A stretch of 64,000 nucleotides of DNA from Enterococcus alcedinis (GTDB lineage: Bacteria > Bacillota > Bacilli > Lactobacillales > Enterococcaceae), in the NCBI RefSeq assembly GCF_014635985.1, contig NZ_BMDT01000001.1, forward strand, positions 345,293 to 409,292. Direction: 5' to 3'. The stretch's first letter is position 1, and every line of letters starts with the position of its first letter. The notes beneath the pieces were generated by a model that saw nothing but the letters and a program-made list of their open reading frames with translations, was not told the origin of the DNA and did no database searches. Of the stretch, positions 8,156 to 17,108 are shown piece after piece. A program made the position numbers and the translations under genes.

Positions 8156-9622
8156 GTGAAATTTAAAAAAGGCTTTTTCTTCTTAATGAGTTTACTTTTA
8201 CTAGCAAGTCAATTAATGCCGCTAGCTCATGTAGAGGCGGCCGCAAAAGATCCGTCCTATGACCGAATCGTTGAAAGAGGTTCGTTGGTTGTTGGATTAT
8301 CACCTGATTATGCCCCTTATGAATTTTATGCAGAAGTCGATGGGCAACAAAAAATTGTTGGTTTTGATATCTCAGTTGCAGAAAAAATTGCAGAAGACTT
8401 AGGTGTTGAACTTCGAATTGAGCCGATGGGATTTGATGCTTTATTGGGAGCATTACAAACTGGGAAAATTGATTTAATTATTTCAGGGATGTCACCGACA
8501 CCGGAGCGATTAAAGGAAGTTAGTTTTTCAAAATCTTATATGACGATAGAGCAAAAATTGTTGATTCGAAAAGAAAATAAAGAGTCGTTAACATCCATCG
8601 CAGACTTTGATGGTTTGTCCGTCGCTGTTCAAAAACAATCCACACAAGAGGAACTAGCGCTTAGCGAAATGCCTAATGCTACAGCGGTGTCGTTACAAAA
8701 AATTCCAGATGTCATTTTAAACTTGAAAAATAAGAAAGTTGAAGGGGCGATTCTGGAAGGTCCTGTTGCTAAAGGATATGTTGATCGTCACGATGATATT
8801 ATTTATTCAGACGCTTCTTTTGAAGATGCGAATAAAGACGTTGCGGTTGCTTTCTCCAAAAATGCACCGATTTTAGAAGAAAAAATCAATGCATCGATTA
8901 CAGAAATTATTGAAAATAATTTATTAGAAGGTTACCAAGAGGAAGCCAATACTTATTTAATTGAAGATGAAACCGGGTTTTTAAAAAAATATTTACCTTT
9001 TTACATTAGTGGTGCGGGCTATACTATTTTCTTAGCCTTAATTGGTGTTTTGTTTGGAACACTTTTAGGTGGTTTACTGGCCTTTATGAAATTAGCCAAA
9101 AATAAATTGATCCGTGTACTAGCAACGATTTACATCGAATATGTTCGTGGTACACCATTGCTCGTCCAAATTTTTATTGTTTATTTCGGTACCGGAATTT
9201 TAGGCTTTGAAGTCTCACGTTTAGCAGCAGGTTGTATCGCGTTATCGATTAATAGTGGGGCATATGTGGCAGAAATTATTCGTGCCGGTGTGAATGGTGT
9301 GAATCGTGGACAATTAGAAGCCGCTCGTTCGTTAGGAATGAATCAAACGCAAGCAATGCGTCATATTATCTTACCACAAGCAATTAAAAATATTTTACCG
9401 GCATTAGGGAATGAATTTGTAACAGTCATTAAAGAATCATCGGTTGTTTCAGTCATTGGTGTTTCTGAGTTGATTTTCCAAGCAGGAAATGTGCAAGGAG
9501 CGAGTTTTAAACCATTCTTACCATATGTTGTCGTTTCTTTAATTTATTTTGCTTTAACCTTTAGTTTATCACGCCTATTAGGTGTCGCTGAAAGGAGAAT
9601 GAACACAAGTGATCGAAATTAG
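8156..9622 (+). CDS. Polar amino-acid ABC transporter, binding-protein/permease fusion
   Basis: This 488-residue fusion has a signal sequence (~1-29), then a periplasmic-type family 3 binding domain (residues ~38-265: [47 protein letters not shown]). A HisM-type permease domain follows (from ~285), with [13 protein letters not shown] and the permease loop [24 protein letters not shown]. This is the GlnP-like architecture common in Lactobacillales for glutamine, glutamate or basic amino acids. The GTG start at 8156 is supported by AAAGGA. It overlaps its ATPase gene by 14 nt. The substrate is inferred only at class level. Confidence 0.92.
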   Translation: MKFKKGFFFLMSLLLLASQLMPLAHVEAAAKDPSYDRIVERGSLVVGLSPDYAPYEFYAEVDGQQKIVGFDISVAEKIAEDLGVELRIEPMGFDALLGALQTGKIDLIISGMSPTPERLKEVSFSKSYMTIEQKLLIRKENKESLTSIADFDGLSVAVQKQSTQEELALSEMPNATAVSLQKIPDVILNLKNKKVEGAILEGPVAKGYVDRHDDIIYSDASFEDANKDVAVAFSKNAPILEEKINASITEIIENNLLEGYQEEANTYLIEDETGFLKKYLPFYISGAGYTIFLALIGVLFGTLLGGLLAFMKLAKNKLIRVLATIYIEYVRGTPLLVQIFIVYFGTGILGFEVSRLAAGCIALSINSGAYVAEIIRAGVNGVNRGQLEAARSLGMNQTQAMRHIILPQAIKNILPALGNEFVTVIKESSVVSVIGVSELIFQAGNVQGASFKPFLPYVVVSLIYFALTFSLSRLLGVAERRMNTSDRN

Positions 9623-10331
9623 TCAATTACATAAAGCATTCGGAAAAAACGAAGTATTAAAAGGTATCGATTTGACCATTCAAAAAGGTGAAGTAGTAGT
9701 TATCATTGGACCTTCAGGGAGTGGGAAGAGTACGTTCTTACGCTGTATGAATTTATTAGAACAACCAACCTCGGGTTCTATTGTCTTTGAGGGACAAGAT
9801 ATTTTAGCTAAAAATGCAAACATTGATCAATTACGTCAAAAAATGGGAATGGTTTTTCAAAGTTTTAATCTTTTTCCACATAAAACGGTTCTTGATAATT
9901 TAACGATTAGCCCTATTAAGGTTAAAAAAGAAGAAGAAGCAAAAGCGAAAGAAAAAGCGATCCGTTTATTAGAACAAGTTGGATTAAAAGAGAAAAGTGA
10001 TAGTTATCCTGCAAGTCTTTCAGGTGGGCAGCAACAGCGTGTTGCAATTGCTCGTGCTTTAGCCATGGATCCGGATGTACTGTTATTTGATGAACCAACT
10101 TCTGCATTAGATCCAGAAATGGTAGGCGAAGTACTAGCCGTTATGAAGAATTTAGCTGATAAAGGTATGACGATGGTCGTTGTAACACACGAAATGGGAT
10201 TTGCGCGTGAAGTGGCTAGCCGTGTGATTTTTATGGATGAAGGAATCATTCAAGAGGAGGGAACACCTAGTGAAATTTTTGGCGCTCCTCAAAATCCACG
10301 AACACAAAACTTCTTAAATAAAGTTTTATAG
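9609..10331 (+). CDS. glnQ: Polar amino-acid ABC transporter ATP-binding protein (GlnQ-like)
   Basis: This 240-residue ATPase is the partner of the upstream fusion protein. Walker [11 protein letters not shown]-loop FQSFNLFPH, signature [14 protein letters not shown], Walker [14 protein letters not shown] and H-loop THEMGFA are all intact. This is the PAAT family signature. The GTG start lies inside the end of the permease gene with GAAAGGAG upstream, so translation is coupled. A terminator follows 17 nt after the stop, closing a two-gene operon. Confidence 0.93.
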   Translation: MIEISQLHKAFGKNEVLKGIDLTIQKGEVVVIIGPSGSGKSTFLRCMNLLEQPTSGSIVFEGQDILAKNANIDQLRQKMGMVFQSFNLFPHKTVLDNLTISPIKVKKEEEAKAKEKAIRLLEQVGLKEKSDSYPASLSGGQQQRVAIARALAMDPDVLLFDEPTSALDPEMVGEVLAVMKNLADKGMTMVVVTHEMGFAREVASRVIFMDEGIIQEEGTPSEIFGAPQNPRTQNFLNKVL

Positions 10332-10348
10332 AAAAACTCTTTTCACTT

Positions 10349-10381
10349 AAGGCTGTGACGAATGTCATGGCCTTATTTTTT
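10349..10381 (+). terminator. Intrinsic terminator after glnQ-like gene
   Basis: TAAGGCTGTGAC-GAAT-GTCATGGCCTTA forms a stem (10 of 12 positions Watson-Crick), followed by TTTTTTG. Confidence 0.85.
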
Positions 10382-10568
10382 GATTGTTTTAGTGTTAGCA
10401 GGTAACCCAGAGTAGGTTTTGAGATTCAATTGAATGATTATCCACTAAAAATGAATGATAAATCGTTAAAATAGTAGATAGTTCGTTTTTCCTTTTGAAA
10501 AGTCAGAAAATTCCACTATTTCAATGGTTAAATGTGCTATACTAATAAAAACAAAAAGGAGTGGTTAG

Positions 10569-10835
10569 ATGCGCGGAATTTTAACGGTTATTGGAAAAGA
10601 TAAGGTTGGTATTATTGCTGGGGTTAGCCAGAAATTAGCAGAGTTAAACATTAATATTGTCGATGTAACGCAAACGATTATGCAAGAGTATTTCACAATG
10701 ATGATGGTTCTTGAATTAAATCCACAATTAGATTTTGAGCACACACGAAAAGAATTATCAGATATTGGTGAAGCTTTAGGTGTGAAAATCAGTATTCAAA
10801 ATGAAGAAATTTTTGAAGCGATGCACAAATTATAA
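10569..10835 (+). CDS. ACT domain-containing protein (UPF0237)
   Basis: An 88-residue stand-alone ACT domain ([28 protein letters not shown]...) of the UPF0237 family, expected to bind small ligands such as amino acids as a dimer. AAAAGGAG precedes the ATG. A -10 element TATACT (10538-10543) lies just upstream in the ~190-bp leader. It is separated by 14 nt from the UPF0210 gene; this gene pair is conserved across Firmicutes, so a shared role is likely though not defined. Confidence 0.92.
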   Translation: MRGILTVIGKDKVGIIAGVSQKLAELNINIVDVTQTIMQEYFTMMMVLELNPQLDFEHTRKELSDIGEALGVKISIQNEEIFEAMHKL

Positions 10836-10849
10836 TTGGAGGTTTGAAG

Positions 10850-12199
10850 ATGGAAGTTAATCATATTTTAGAAACGATTCGAATGGTCGAAGAAGAGCAT
10901 TTGGATATTCGAACAATTACAATGGGAATTTCACTACTGGATTGTATGGATAGTAATATTGAAGCAATGTGTGAAAAAATTTACCAAAAGATTACAACAA
11001 AAGCGAAAGACTTGGTTTCTGTTGGTGAAGGAATTGAATTAGAATATGGGATTCCTATTATTAATAAACGCATCTCAGTCACGCCGATTGCCATCGTGGC
11101 TTCTGCGGCTCACGCTACACAAGAAGAGTGTATTCAAATTGCAAAAACGCTTGATCGTGCCGCTCAAACAGTCGGTGTGAATTTCATCGGAGGTTACAGC
11201 GCTCTAGTGGAAAAAGGTTATCAGGGAGCGGATGAAACGTTAATTCGTTCCATTCCTCAAGCATTAGCACAAACCGATTTTGTTTGCTCATCAGTGAATA
11301 TTGGCTCAACGAAAACTGGAATCAATATGGATGCGGTGAAACTGATGGGTGAAATGGTCAAAGAAACAGCAGAAGCTTCTGATATGGGCTGTGCAAAATT
11401 AGTTGTTTTTGCCAATGCGGTCGATGATAATCCATTTATGGCAGGCGCATTCCATGGTGTCGGTGAAGCGGATTGTGTGATTAACGTTGGTGTCAGTGGT
11501 CCTGGTGTCGTGAAGCGTGCATTAGAAAAAGTTCGAGGGGAAAGCTTTGATGTGGTTGCTGAAACGGTTAAAACAACAGCATTTAAAATTACACGAATGG
11601 GACAACTTGTTGGTAAAGTCGCTTCAGAGCGCTTGAACGTTCCGTTTGGTATTGTTGACTTATCATTAGCGCCGACACCTGCTGTGGGGGATAGTGTTGC
11701 TTTTATTTTAGAAGAAATGGGCTTGGAATCTGTCGGAACGCACGGAACAACAGCGGCGTTAGCTTTATTGAACGATGCCGTTAAAAAAGGTGGCGTAATG
11801 GCCTGTAATCATGTAGGTGGTTTATCTGGAGCTTTTATCCCGGTATCAGAGGATGCAGGGATGATTCAAGCTGTTCAAAATGGATTCTTAAACTTAGAAA
11901 AATTAGAAGCAATGACGGCCATTTGTTCAGTTGGTTTAGATATGATTGCCATCCCTGGTGAAACAACGGCCGAAACGATTGCTGCAATGATTGCAGATGA
12001 AGCAGCAATTGGAGTCATTAACCACAAAACGACAGCGGTGCGAATTATTCCGGCGAAAGATAGTAAAGTTGGTGATATGATTGAATTTGGCGGATTGTTA
12101 GGAACAGCACCTGTGATGAAAGTTAATGCAGCGAAGTCTTTTGATTTTATTCAGCGCGGTGGACGTATTCCAGCGCCGATTCACTCCTTTAAAAATTAA
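10850..12199 (+). CDS. PFL family protein (UPF0210/DUF711)
   Basis: This 449-residue protein belongs to the UPF0210/DUF711 family, which has a fold related to pyruvate-formate lyase/ribonucleotide reductase barrels but no proven reaction. The N-terminus [20 protein letters not shown] and the internal [18 protein letters not shown] and [12 protein letters not shown] are characteristic. I use ATG 10850, 8 nt after TTGGAGG; the in-frame TTG 10844 is too close to the site. It is cotranscribed with the ACT protein and ends at the terminator at 12211. Confidence 0.92.
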   Translation: MEVNHILETIRMVEEEHLDIRTITMGISLLDCMDSNIEAMCEKIYQKITTKAKDLVSVGEGIELEYGIPIINKRISVTPIAIVASAAHATQEECIQIAKTLDRAAQTVGVNFIGGYSALVEKGYQGADETLIRSIPQALAQTDFVCSSVNIGSTKTGINMDAVKLMGEMVKETAEASDMGCAKLVVFANAVDDNPFMAGAFHGVGEADCVINVGVSGPGVVKRALEKVRGESFDVVAETVKTTAFKITRMGQLVGKVASERLNVPFGIVDLSLAPTPAVGDSVAFILEEMGLESVGTHGTTAALALLNDAVKKGGVMACNHVGGLSGAFIPVSEDAGMIQAVQNGFLNLEKLEAMTAICSVGLDMIAIPGETTAETIAAMIADEAAIGVINHKTTAVRIIPAKDSKVGDMIEFGGLLGTAPVMKVNAAKSFDFIQRGGRIPAPIHSFKN

Positions 12200-12210
12200 T
12201 TGATGAAATG

Positions 12211-12243
12211 AAGCAAGTTGAAAAAAATTCAACTTGCTTTTTT
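12211..12243 (+). terminator. Intrinsic terminator after UPF0210 gene
   Basis: AAGCAAGTTGAA-AAAAA-TTCAACTTGCTT forms a 12-bp perfect stem followed by TTTTT. Confidence 0.95.
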
Positions 12244-12275
12244 AGTATGTTCTAATGAAAAGGAGGGAATATGCG

Positions 12276-12899
12276 ATGAAAATAGATAAAAAACAAAGAT
12301 TGGTAATAGTCGGTGGGAGTGTAATAGTTTTGATCATCGTTCTTTTTTTGATGTTAAATGATTCATCGAAAGAAGAAGAACTTTGGGAGACAGTCGAATC
12401 TAGTAGTGAAAGCTTATTAGAAGTGAGTACTATTACTAGTACCAGTAATAACATAGCTGTAACAATTCTAGTTGATATTAAAGGGGAAATAAAAAAACCA
12501 GGGGTGTATGAAGTATCAAGTGATTCAAGACTAAATGAATTGATCTTGCTGGCAGGAGGGTTTACTGAAAAAGCCGAGGAACGGCAATTGAATTTAGCAG
12601 AAAAATTAAGCGATCAGCAGATGATTTATGTCCCCAGTCAAGATGAAGTAGAGTTTTCATTTGAAAAAGTACACAAAAATGAAGACAAACAATCTTCTTT
12701 GACGGAGGATTTGATCAATATCAATACGGCGGATTTAAGTCAGTTGCAACAATTAGCGGGGGTTGGACCATCAAAAGCACAAGCAATTATTTCATATCGT
12801 GAAGAAAATGGTCCGTTTGGAACGATTGAAGATTTATTACAAGTCTCTGGTTTTGGAGAAAAAACTTTCGAAAAGCTCAAACTAATGATAAAAATATGA
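12276..12899 (+). CDS. comEA: Competence DNA receptor ComEA
   Basis: A 207-residue membrane-anchored DNA-binding protein for transformation. It has an N-terminal signal anchor (VIVGGSVIVLIIVLFLML), a Ser/Glu-rich linker, a SLBB domain (~residues 63-125: VDIKGEIKKPGVYEV, LILLAGGF) and a C-terminal double helix-hairpin-helix (INTADLSQLQQLAGVGPSKAQ, LLQVSGFGEKTFEKLK). ATG 12276 follows AAAGGAGGG; the in-frame ATG at 12255 precedes that site and is rejected. A terminator follows at 12934. comEB and comEC are about 18 kb away instead of adjacent. Confidence 0.93.
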   Translation: MKIDKKQRLVIVGGSVIVLIIVLFLMLNDSSKEEELWETVESSSESLLEVSTITSTSNNIAVTILVDIKGEIKKPGVYEVSSDSRLNELILLAGGFTEKAEERQLNLAEKLSDQQMIYVPSQDEVEFSFEKVHKNEDKQSSLTEDLININTADLSQLQQLAGVGPSKAQAIISYREENGPFGTIEDLLQVSGFGEKTFEKLKLMIKI

Positions 12900-12933
12900 C
12901 TGAAAATAAAGATGTTCAAATAACATGTTTCTG

Positions 12934-12976
12934 AACACATGAAAAAGACTGTAGTCTTTTTCATGTGTTTTTTCAT
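12934..12976 (+). terminator. Intrinsic terminator after comEA
   Basis: AACACATGAAAAAGAC and GTCTTTTTCATGTGTT form a 16-bp perfect stem with a TGTA loop and a T run. This isolates comEA from downstream genes. Confidence 0.95.
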
Positions 12977-13218
12977 TTTTTCACGCGATAGCCAATCGTT
13001 GTCGGGAATTATTTTAATGTTACTTGTTATGTTATTTATGAAAGGTGTTTATTTGTATAGTGTCAACTAATCAGTGGTTTTAAGTTTAAAGTAATTAAAA
13101 ATAAATGTTATTTTTTTTGGTATTCAAATGTTGGGTTTTGGGATAGTTCGGCGTGGATACTCTTTGGTTTTGGTTTTGTTTTTTTCAATTTTATGAAATG
13201 TAAAAAAAACAAGATAAG

Positions 13219-13251
13219 TCATAATACCCTAATCTGTGAACGGTATTATGA
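13219..13251. repeat. 10-bp inverted repeat in the comEA-sortase gap
   Basis: TCATAATACC (13219-13228) is repeated inverted as GGTATTATGA (13242-13251), 13 nt apart. It is the only clear structure in the AT-rich noncoding gap 12977-13354. The position upstream of the sortase gene suggests a regulator site; there is no T run to make it a terminator. Confidence 0.5.
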
Positions 13252-13354
13252 ACAAATTAGTTGTTAATTAAAAATAACGATGCTATTATTAATCCGAAAT
13301 GAGAGAACGAAAGAAAATTATCATTTTCAAAATGAATGATTGGAGGGTCATAGT

Positions 13355-14047
13355 GTGTTTCAATCGAAGTTTTCCAAGGGTTTGTGTTTCTGTGCATTGA
13401 TTATTGGTCTTTTTTTCTTATTCAGCAAGCAGATACAAAATATAGTTGTAAAGTCGAATACACAAAAATTTGCAATTGCCAATTATACAAGAACTGATGT
13501 AAAAGAAAATAGCCAGAAATCAGATCAGGTAACTTTTGATTTTAATGCTGTTGAACCAATCAGTACTGAAGCCGTCTTAAAAGCGCAATTGGATAAAAAT
13601 GAAAGAGATTATCCAGTAATTGCTGGGATTTTGATTCCAAGTGTCGATTTAAATCTCCCTGTTTTCATGGGATTAGCGAATGAACATTTGCTGTGGGGAG
13701 CAGGAACGTTATCTGAAACGCAAGAGATGGGAAGCGGCAATTATGCCTTAGCAAGCCACTTGTCCTATGATTCAGATGCGCTATTTTCCCCATTATCACG
13801 TACCTCACCAGGTGAAAAAATATATTTGAATGATTTAAATAACGTATACGAATACACTATTTACTTAAAAGAGTGGGTAAGTCCAGACGCTACACATGTT
13901 TTGGATGAAGTCCCAGGAGAAACAATTGTTACGCTGATTACTTGTGGTGATTACGATGCAACCAATCGTTTAATCATTCAAGGGTCACTAACTGCTGTCA
14001 CGCCAATTGATGAAATAAGCAATGACTTGGCAGCAGCTTTTTACTAG
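13355..14047 (+). CDS. srtA: Class A-like sortase
   Basis: A 230-residue transpeptidase that would attach LPxTG proteins to peptidoglycan. It has an N-terminal signal anchor (LCFCALIIGLFFLFS) and a sortase barrel with catalytic His in ALASHLS (~residue 131), Cys in LITCGDYDATNRLIIQG (~197) and the essential Arg five residues after the DYD. The start GTG 13355 lies 8 nt after TGGAGGG; the in-frame TTG at 13340 includes that site. The LPQTG protein directly downstream is its probable substrate. The single anchor and TLITC motif point to class A, but an accessory sortase of this class is possible. Confidence 0.88.
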   Translation: MFQSKFSKGLCFCALIIGLFFLFSKQIQNIVVKSNTQKFAIANYTRTDVKENSQKSDQVTFDFNAVEPISTEAVLKAQLDKNERDYPVIAGILIPSVDLNLPVFMGLANEHLLWGAGTLSETQEMGSGNYALASHLSYDSDALFSPLSRTSPGEKIYLNDLNNVYEYTIYLKEWVSPDATHVLDEVPGETIVTLITCGDYDATNRLIIQGSLTAVTPIDEISNDLAAAFY

Positions 14048-14092
14048 TTTTAGACACGTTTTTTTACTGTGTCGCTTTAATTTCGGTATTCT

Positions 14093-14119
14093 AATCTAAT
14101 ATCTTGCATATCTTAGATT
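14093..14119. repeat. Inverted repeat in sortase-SD protein leader
   Basis: AATCTAA (14093-14099) and TTAGATT (14113-14119) flank a 13-nt, partly self-complementary centre. It lies between the sortase stop and the leader peptide described next, with no T run, so an operator or RNA hairpin is possible. Confidence 0.4.
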
Positions 14120-14165
14120 GAATAAAATATATTTAAATATTTTTAGAGGGGAATAAAAGGAGGTT

Positions 14166-14210
14166 TTGAAAAAAACCCTGCTGTTTTGTGTTGGTAACTC
14201 AAGGAGTTAA
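14166..14210 (+). CDS. Possible 14-residue leader peptide
   Basis: TTG 14166 lies directly behind a near-perfect AAAAGGAGG site and encodes 14 residues (MKKTLLFCVGNSRS) before TAA. A second AAGGAGG then serves the large SD-repeat gene 30 nt later. The strong ribosome site on so short a frame in a ~200-nt leader suggests translation-coupled control of the surface protein. It may be fortuitous; nothing else supports it. Confidence 0.35.
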   Translation: MKKTLLFCVGNSRS

Positions 14211-14244
14211 AAATATTATTGCGATGTGCAAGGAGGAAAAGTAG

Positions 14245-17028
14245 TTGAAGAATAAAGATTATAAGAAAATTATGGATTTAAAAAATAAAAAGAGTCGATC
14301 GAAAAGAAATCGTGTGATTGCAAATGCTGCCATTACGGGTTTAATGCTGACGGGGGCAGTTGTTACGCCTGCAACATTACTTTTAGCGCCACAAGCGGTG
14401 GAAGCATCGATTGTCAATGCGACATTATTTGAATCACTTTTAGCTAGCAATGATTCTGGTACGACGTTTGATAGTCCTTATGCCATAGGCGCAGCGAGTC
14501 CATTCTCGTTCACAGTCAAAGGAATTCAATTAGCTGATGCAGATGTATTAAACGGTAATCGCGTAGCAGCTGTTGGAATTCCAACAGAATTATCAGGATT
14601 GGTTACAACAGATGGAACAGCCAATTTGACTTTAAGTAGTGTATTGAATTTAGAAACAGTGGGTTCATTAAACGATCTTGTTACATCAATCCTTGCAATT
14701 ATCGAGCCACTTGGAAATACAGTCGATAATACTTTGAATCAACCGTTAAAAGAAGTGATCAAGGGAATTCCAGGATTGTCCGGTCTGGTTGGATTACTAT
14801 TAGGTGATACAGCTTTAAGTGATGTTTTATCAGTAAAAATCAATGGCAATGAAAATATTGTGGCTGAATTAACAACACAGCTGAATGCTGTTACAGATCA
14901 ATTAACACATATTGCAGTGACGAATCAAACAATCAATGCTGAGATAGAACAAGGTGGTACATTACTGTTAGCTGATATCGATCAAGGAATTTTGACTACA
15001 GTGGTAGAACGTCTGAATAATGTCTTAAATGTTGTTCAAGGTTTAAGTTTTGATGTTGCAATTCTGCCAGGTGCAGAAGGCTTGTTAGGTCCTATTATTG
15101 GGGGCGTACTTGGAGATATTGTCGGACTTCTTTTAAATCCAGTAAATGAACTTATTTCTACGGTCTTAGATACCGCGCTTGATGGGTTGGTTTCGCCGTT
15201 AATTACAACAATTCAAGGATTACTAACGAATACAGGTCAACTTGGTAATCAAATTCTTGACGCGTCTGTCTTAGGTGAAGTGATTGTAACTTTCCCAGTC
15301 ACTGCAACGACACCGACAAGAGCTAATTTAATTGCTTCTGGAAAATCGATTTCTGGTAATGTTTATACAGGTGGCTTTGAAGCCGTTCTTGCACAAAGAA
15401 ATGCGATTTCAGTAGAGATTGGTAATTCGATAGAAGCGAATACAGAAGTCTTTTTCCAATTAGAAGATGCCGAGCAAACCGATGCACCTCTAGTTGATCC
15501 AGCAACTGAAGGCGATGAAACGATTAAAGGTTCCGCTGTGCCAGGAGCAACAGTTACAGTGAACATCAATGGTACAGACTATACAGTCGTAGCCGCTATT
15601 GATGGCAGTTGGGAAGTTACTGTTCCAGCATTAAATCCAGATGATACGATTTATGCATTTGCACAAGAGAATGGAAAAGATCCTAGTCAAAATGTGGATG
15701 TTACAGTTATTCCATTAGAAACATCAGCTGCACCAATTGTGGATGATGCAAACGAAGGAGATACGAAAATTTCAGGGACAGGTACACCTGGAGCTACGAT
15801 CACTGTAACGATTAATGGTACGGATTACACTACGGTTGTAGCGCCTGATGGCACATGGGAAGTAACTGTTCCAGAATTAGCAGCAGATGACATTGCATCA
15901 GCGAAATCTGAAGAAGCAGGAAAAAAACCAAGTGAAACAGTAGATATTCCGATTATCCCAATTGATGAAGCAGACAGTGACTCCGATTCAGATAGTGATT
16001 CAGACTCAGACAGCGATTCTGATTCAGATAGTGACTCAGACTCAGACAGCGATTCCGATTCAGACAGTGACTCAGACTCAGATAGCGATTCCGATTCAGA
16101 TAGTGATTCCGATTCAGATAGCGACTCAGACTCAGACAGCGACTCCGATTCAGATAGTGATTCTGATTCAGATAGTGACTCAGACTCAGACAGCGATTCC
16201 GATTCAGACAGCGATTCTGATTCAGATAGTGACTCAGACTCAGACAGCGATTCTGATTCAGACAGTGACTCAGACTCAGACAGCGACTCCGATTCAGATA
16301 GTGACTCAGACTCAGACAGCGATTCTGATTCAGATAGTGACTCAGACTCCGACAGCGATTCCGATTCAGATAGCGACTCAGACTCAGATAGCGATTCCGA
16401 TTCAGACAGCGACTCCGATTCAGATAGCGACTCAGACTCAGATAGTGATTCCGATTCAGATAGCGACTCCGACAGCGACTCAGACTCAGACAGCGACTCC
16501 GATTCAGATAGTGATTCTGATTCAGATAGTGACTCAGACTCAGACAGCGATTCCGATTCAGATAGCGACTCAGACTCAGACAGCGATTCTGATTCAGATA
16601 GTGACTCAGACTCAGACAGCGATTCCGATTCAGACAGCGACTCCGATTCAGATAGCGACTCAGACTCAGATAGCGATTCCGATTCAGACAGCGACTCCGA
16701 TTCAGATAGTGATTCCGACTCAGACAGCGATTCCGATAAAAATCAAGGAGATAAGGGAGAACAAGGAGACAAGGGAGACAAGGGAGACAAAGGTGATAAG
16801 GGAGAACCAGGGGAGCCAGGTAAACCGGGAGAATCAGGTAGACTACCTCAAACAGGTGGAAATAACGGAAGCAACAATAGTAAACCGGGTTCTGGAGTAA
16901 ACAAACCTGGTGGTGGCCGTCTACCTCAAACAGGATCAGTAGCAAGTTCAGCACCTCTATTAGGAGGAATCTTAGCTGGATTATCTGGACTAGGTTTATG
17001 GGGTTCTAGAAAAAAGAAAAAGAAGTAA
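14245..17028 (+). CDS. LPxTG-anchored surface protein with Ig-like repeats and long Ser-Asp repeat
   Basis: This 927-residue secreted protein has a long positively charged signal sequence (cleavage near residue 54, after AVEAS). A ~350-residue hydrophobic/β-rich N-terminal region follows, resembling the one in the WxL protein at 19.1 kb. Two ~85-residue Ig-like repeats come next (each with [15 protein letters not shown]-like and DGSWEVTVP segments). Then come 255 residues of Ser-Asp, a short collagen-like [13 protein letters not shown] stretch, LPQTG, a Gly/Ser linker, a second LPQTG, a hydrophobic helix and RKKKKK. The TTG start follows AAGGAGG. It should be anchored by the upstream sortase and display an adhesin-like head on an SD stalk. 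The ligand is unknown. Confidence 0.88.
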   Translation: MKNKDYKKIMDLKNKKSRSKRNRVIANAAITGLMLTGAVVTPATLLLAPQAVEASIVNATLFESLLASNDSGTTFDSPYAIGAASPFSFTVKGIQLADADVLNGNRVAAVGIPTELSGLVTTDGTANLTLSSVLNLETVGSLNDLVTSILAIIEPLGNTVDNTLNQPLKEVIKGIPGLSGLVGLLLGDTALSDVLSVKINGNENIVAELTTQLNAVTDQLTHIAVTNQTINAEIEQGGTLLLADIDQGILTTVVERLNNVLNVVQGLSFDVAILPGAEGLLGPIIGGVLGDIVGLLLNPVNELISTVLDTALDGLVSPLITTIQGLLTNTGQLGNQILDASVLGEVIVTFPVTATTPTRANLIASGKSISGNVYTGGFEAVLAQRNAISVEIGNSIEANTEVFFQLEDAEQTDAPLVDPATEGDETIKGSAVPGATVTVNINGTDYTVVAAIDGSWEVTVPALNPDDTIYAFAQENGKDPSQNVDVTVIPLETSAAPIVDDANEGDTKISGTGTPGATITVTINGTDYTTVVAPDGTWEVTVPELAADDIASAKSEEAGKKPSETVDIPIIPIDEADSDSDSDSDSDSDSDSDSDSDSDSDSDSDSDSDSDSDSDSDSDSDSDSDSDSDSDSDSDSDSDSDSDSDSDSDSDSDSDSDSDSDSDSDSDSDSDSDSDSDSDSDSDSDSDSDSDSDSDSDSDSDSDSDSDSDSDSDSDSDSDSDSDSDSDSDSDSDSDSDSDSDSDSDSDSDSDSDSDSDSDSDSDSDSDSDSDSDSDSDSDSDSDSDSDSDSDSDSDSDSDSDSDSDSDSDSDSDSDSDSDSDSDSDSDSDSDKNQGDKGEQGDKGDKGDKGDKGEPGEPGKPGESGRLPQTGGNNGSNNSKPGSGVNKPGGGRLPQTGSVASSAPLLGGILAGLSGLGLWGSRKKKKK
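15973..16737 (+). repeat. Ser-Asp coding repeat (765 bp)
   Basis: An uninterrupted run of alternating GAY and Ser codons, arranged as degenerate 6-, 12- and 18-bp units (GAYTCNGAYAGY-type). Ser codons mix AGT, AGC, TCA, TCC and TCT, which breaks perfect identity but leaves many long near-repeats. Length change by slippage or recombination in 6-bp steps would keep the frame. Confidence 0.97.
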
Positions 17029-17059
17029 ATGATTACAAATAAATAAGCAACATTTCAAT

Positions 17060-17090
17060 GAGGGATAAATATTTATCCCTCGTTGTTTTA
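17060..17090 (+). terminator. Intrinsic terminator after SD-repeat gene
   Basis: GAGGGATAAAT-ATTTATCCCTC is a perfect palindrome, extended outward by weak pairing, and is followed by GTTGTTTTAAAATT. It lies between the SD protein and the next gene. Confidence 0.8.
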
Positions 17091-17108
17091 AAATTAGGAG
17101 GATGACAC

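Noticed and set aside
8163-8453. Minus-strand ORF opposite the binding-protein/permease gene, and many similar shadows.
   Set aside because: They overlap well-supported genes in antisense, lack ribosome sites and give unlikely protein sequences.
15973-16737. Repeat array that could be taken for a CRISPR.
   Set aside because: Units are 6-18 bp, contiguous and coding, with no unique spacers and no cas genes nearby.
15953-16954. Long open frames on the minus strand (333 aa) and in another plus frame (15962-16900) across the SD region.
   Set aside because: They are by-products of the 6-bp Ser-Asp repeat, which has no stops in several frames. The translations are low-complexity and have no ribosome site.
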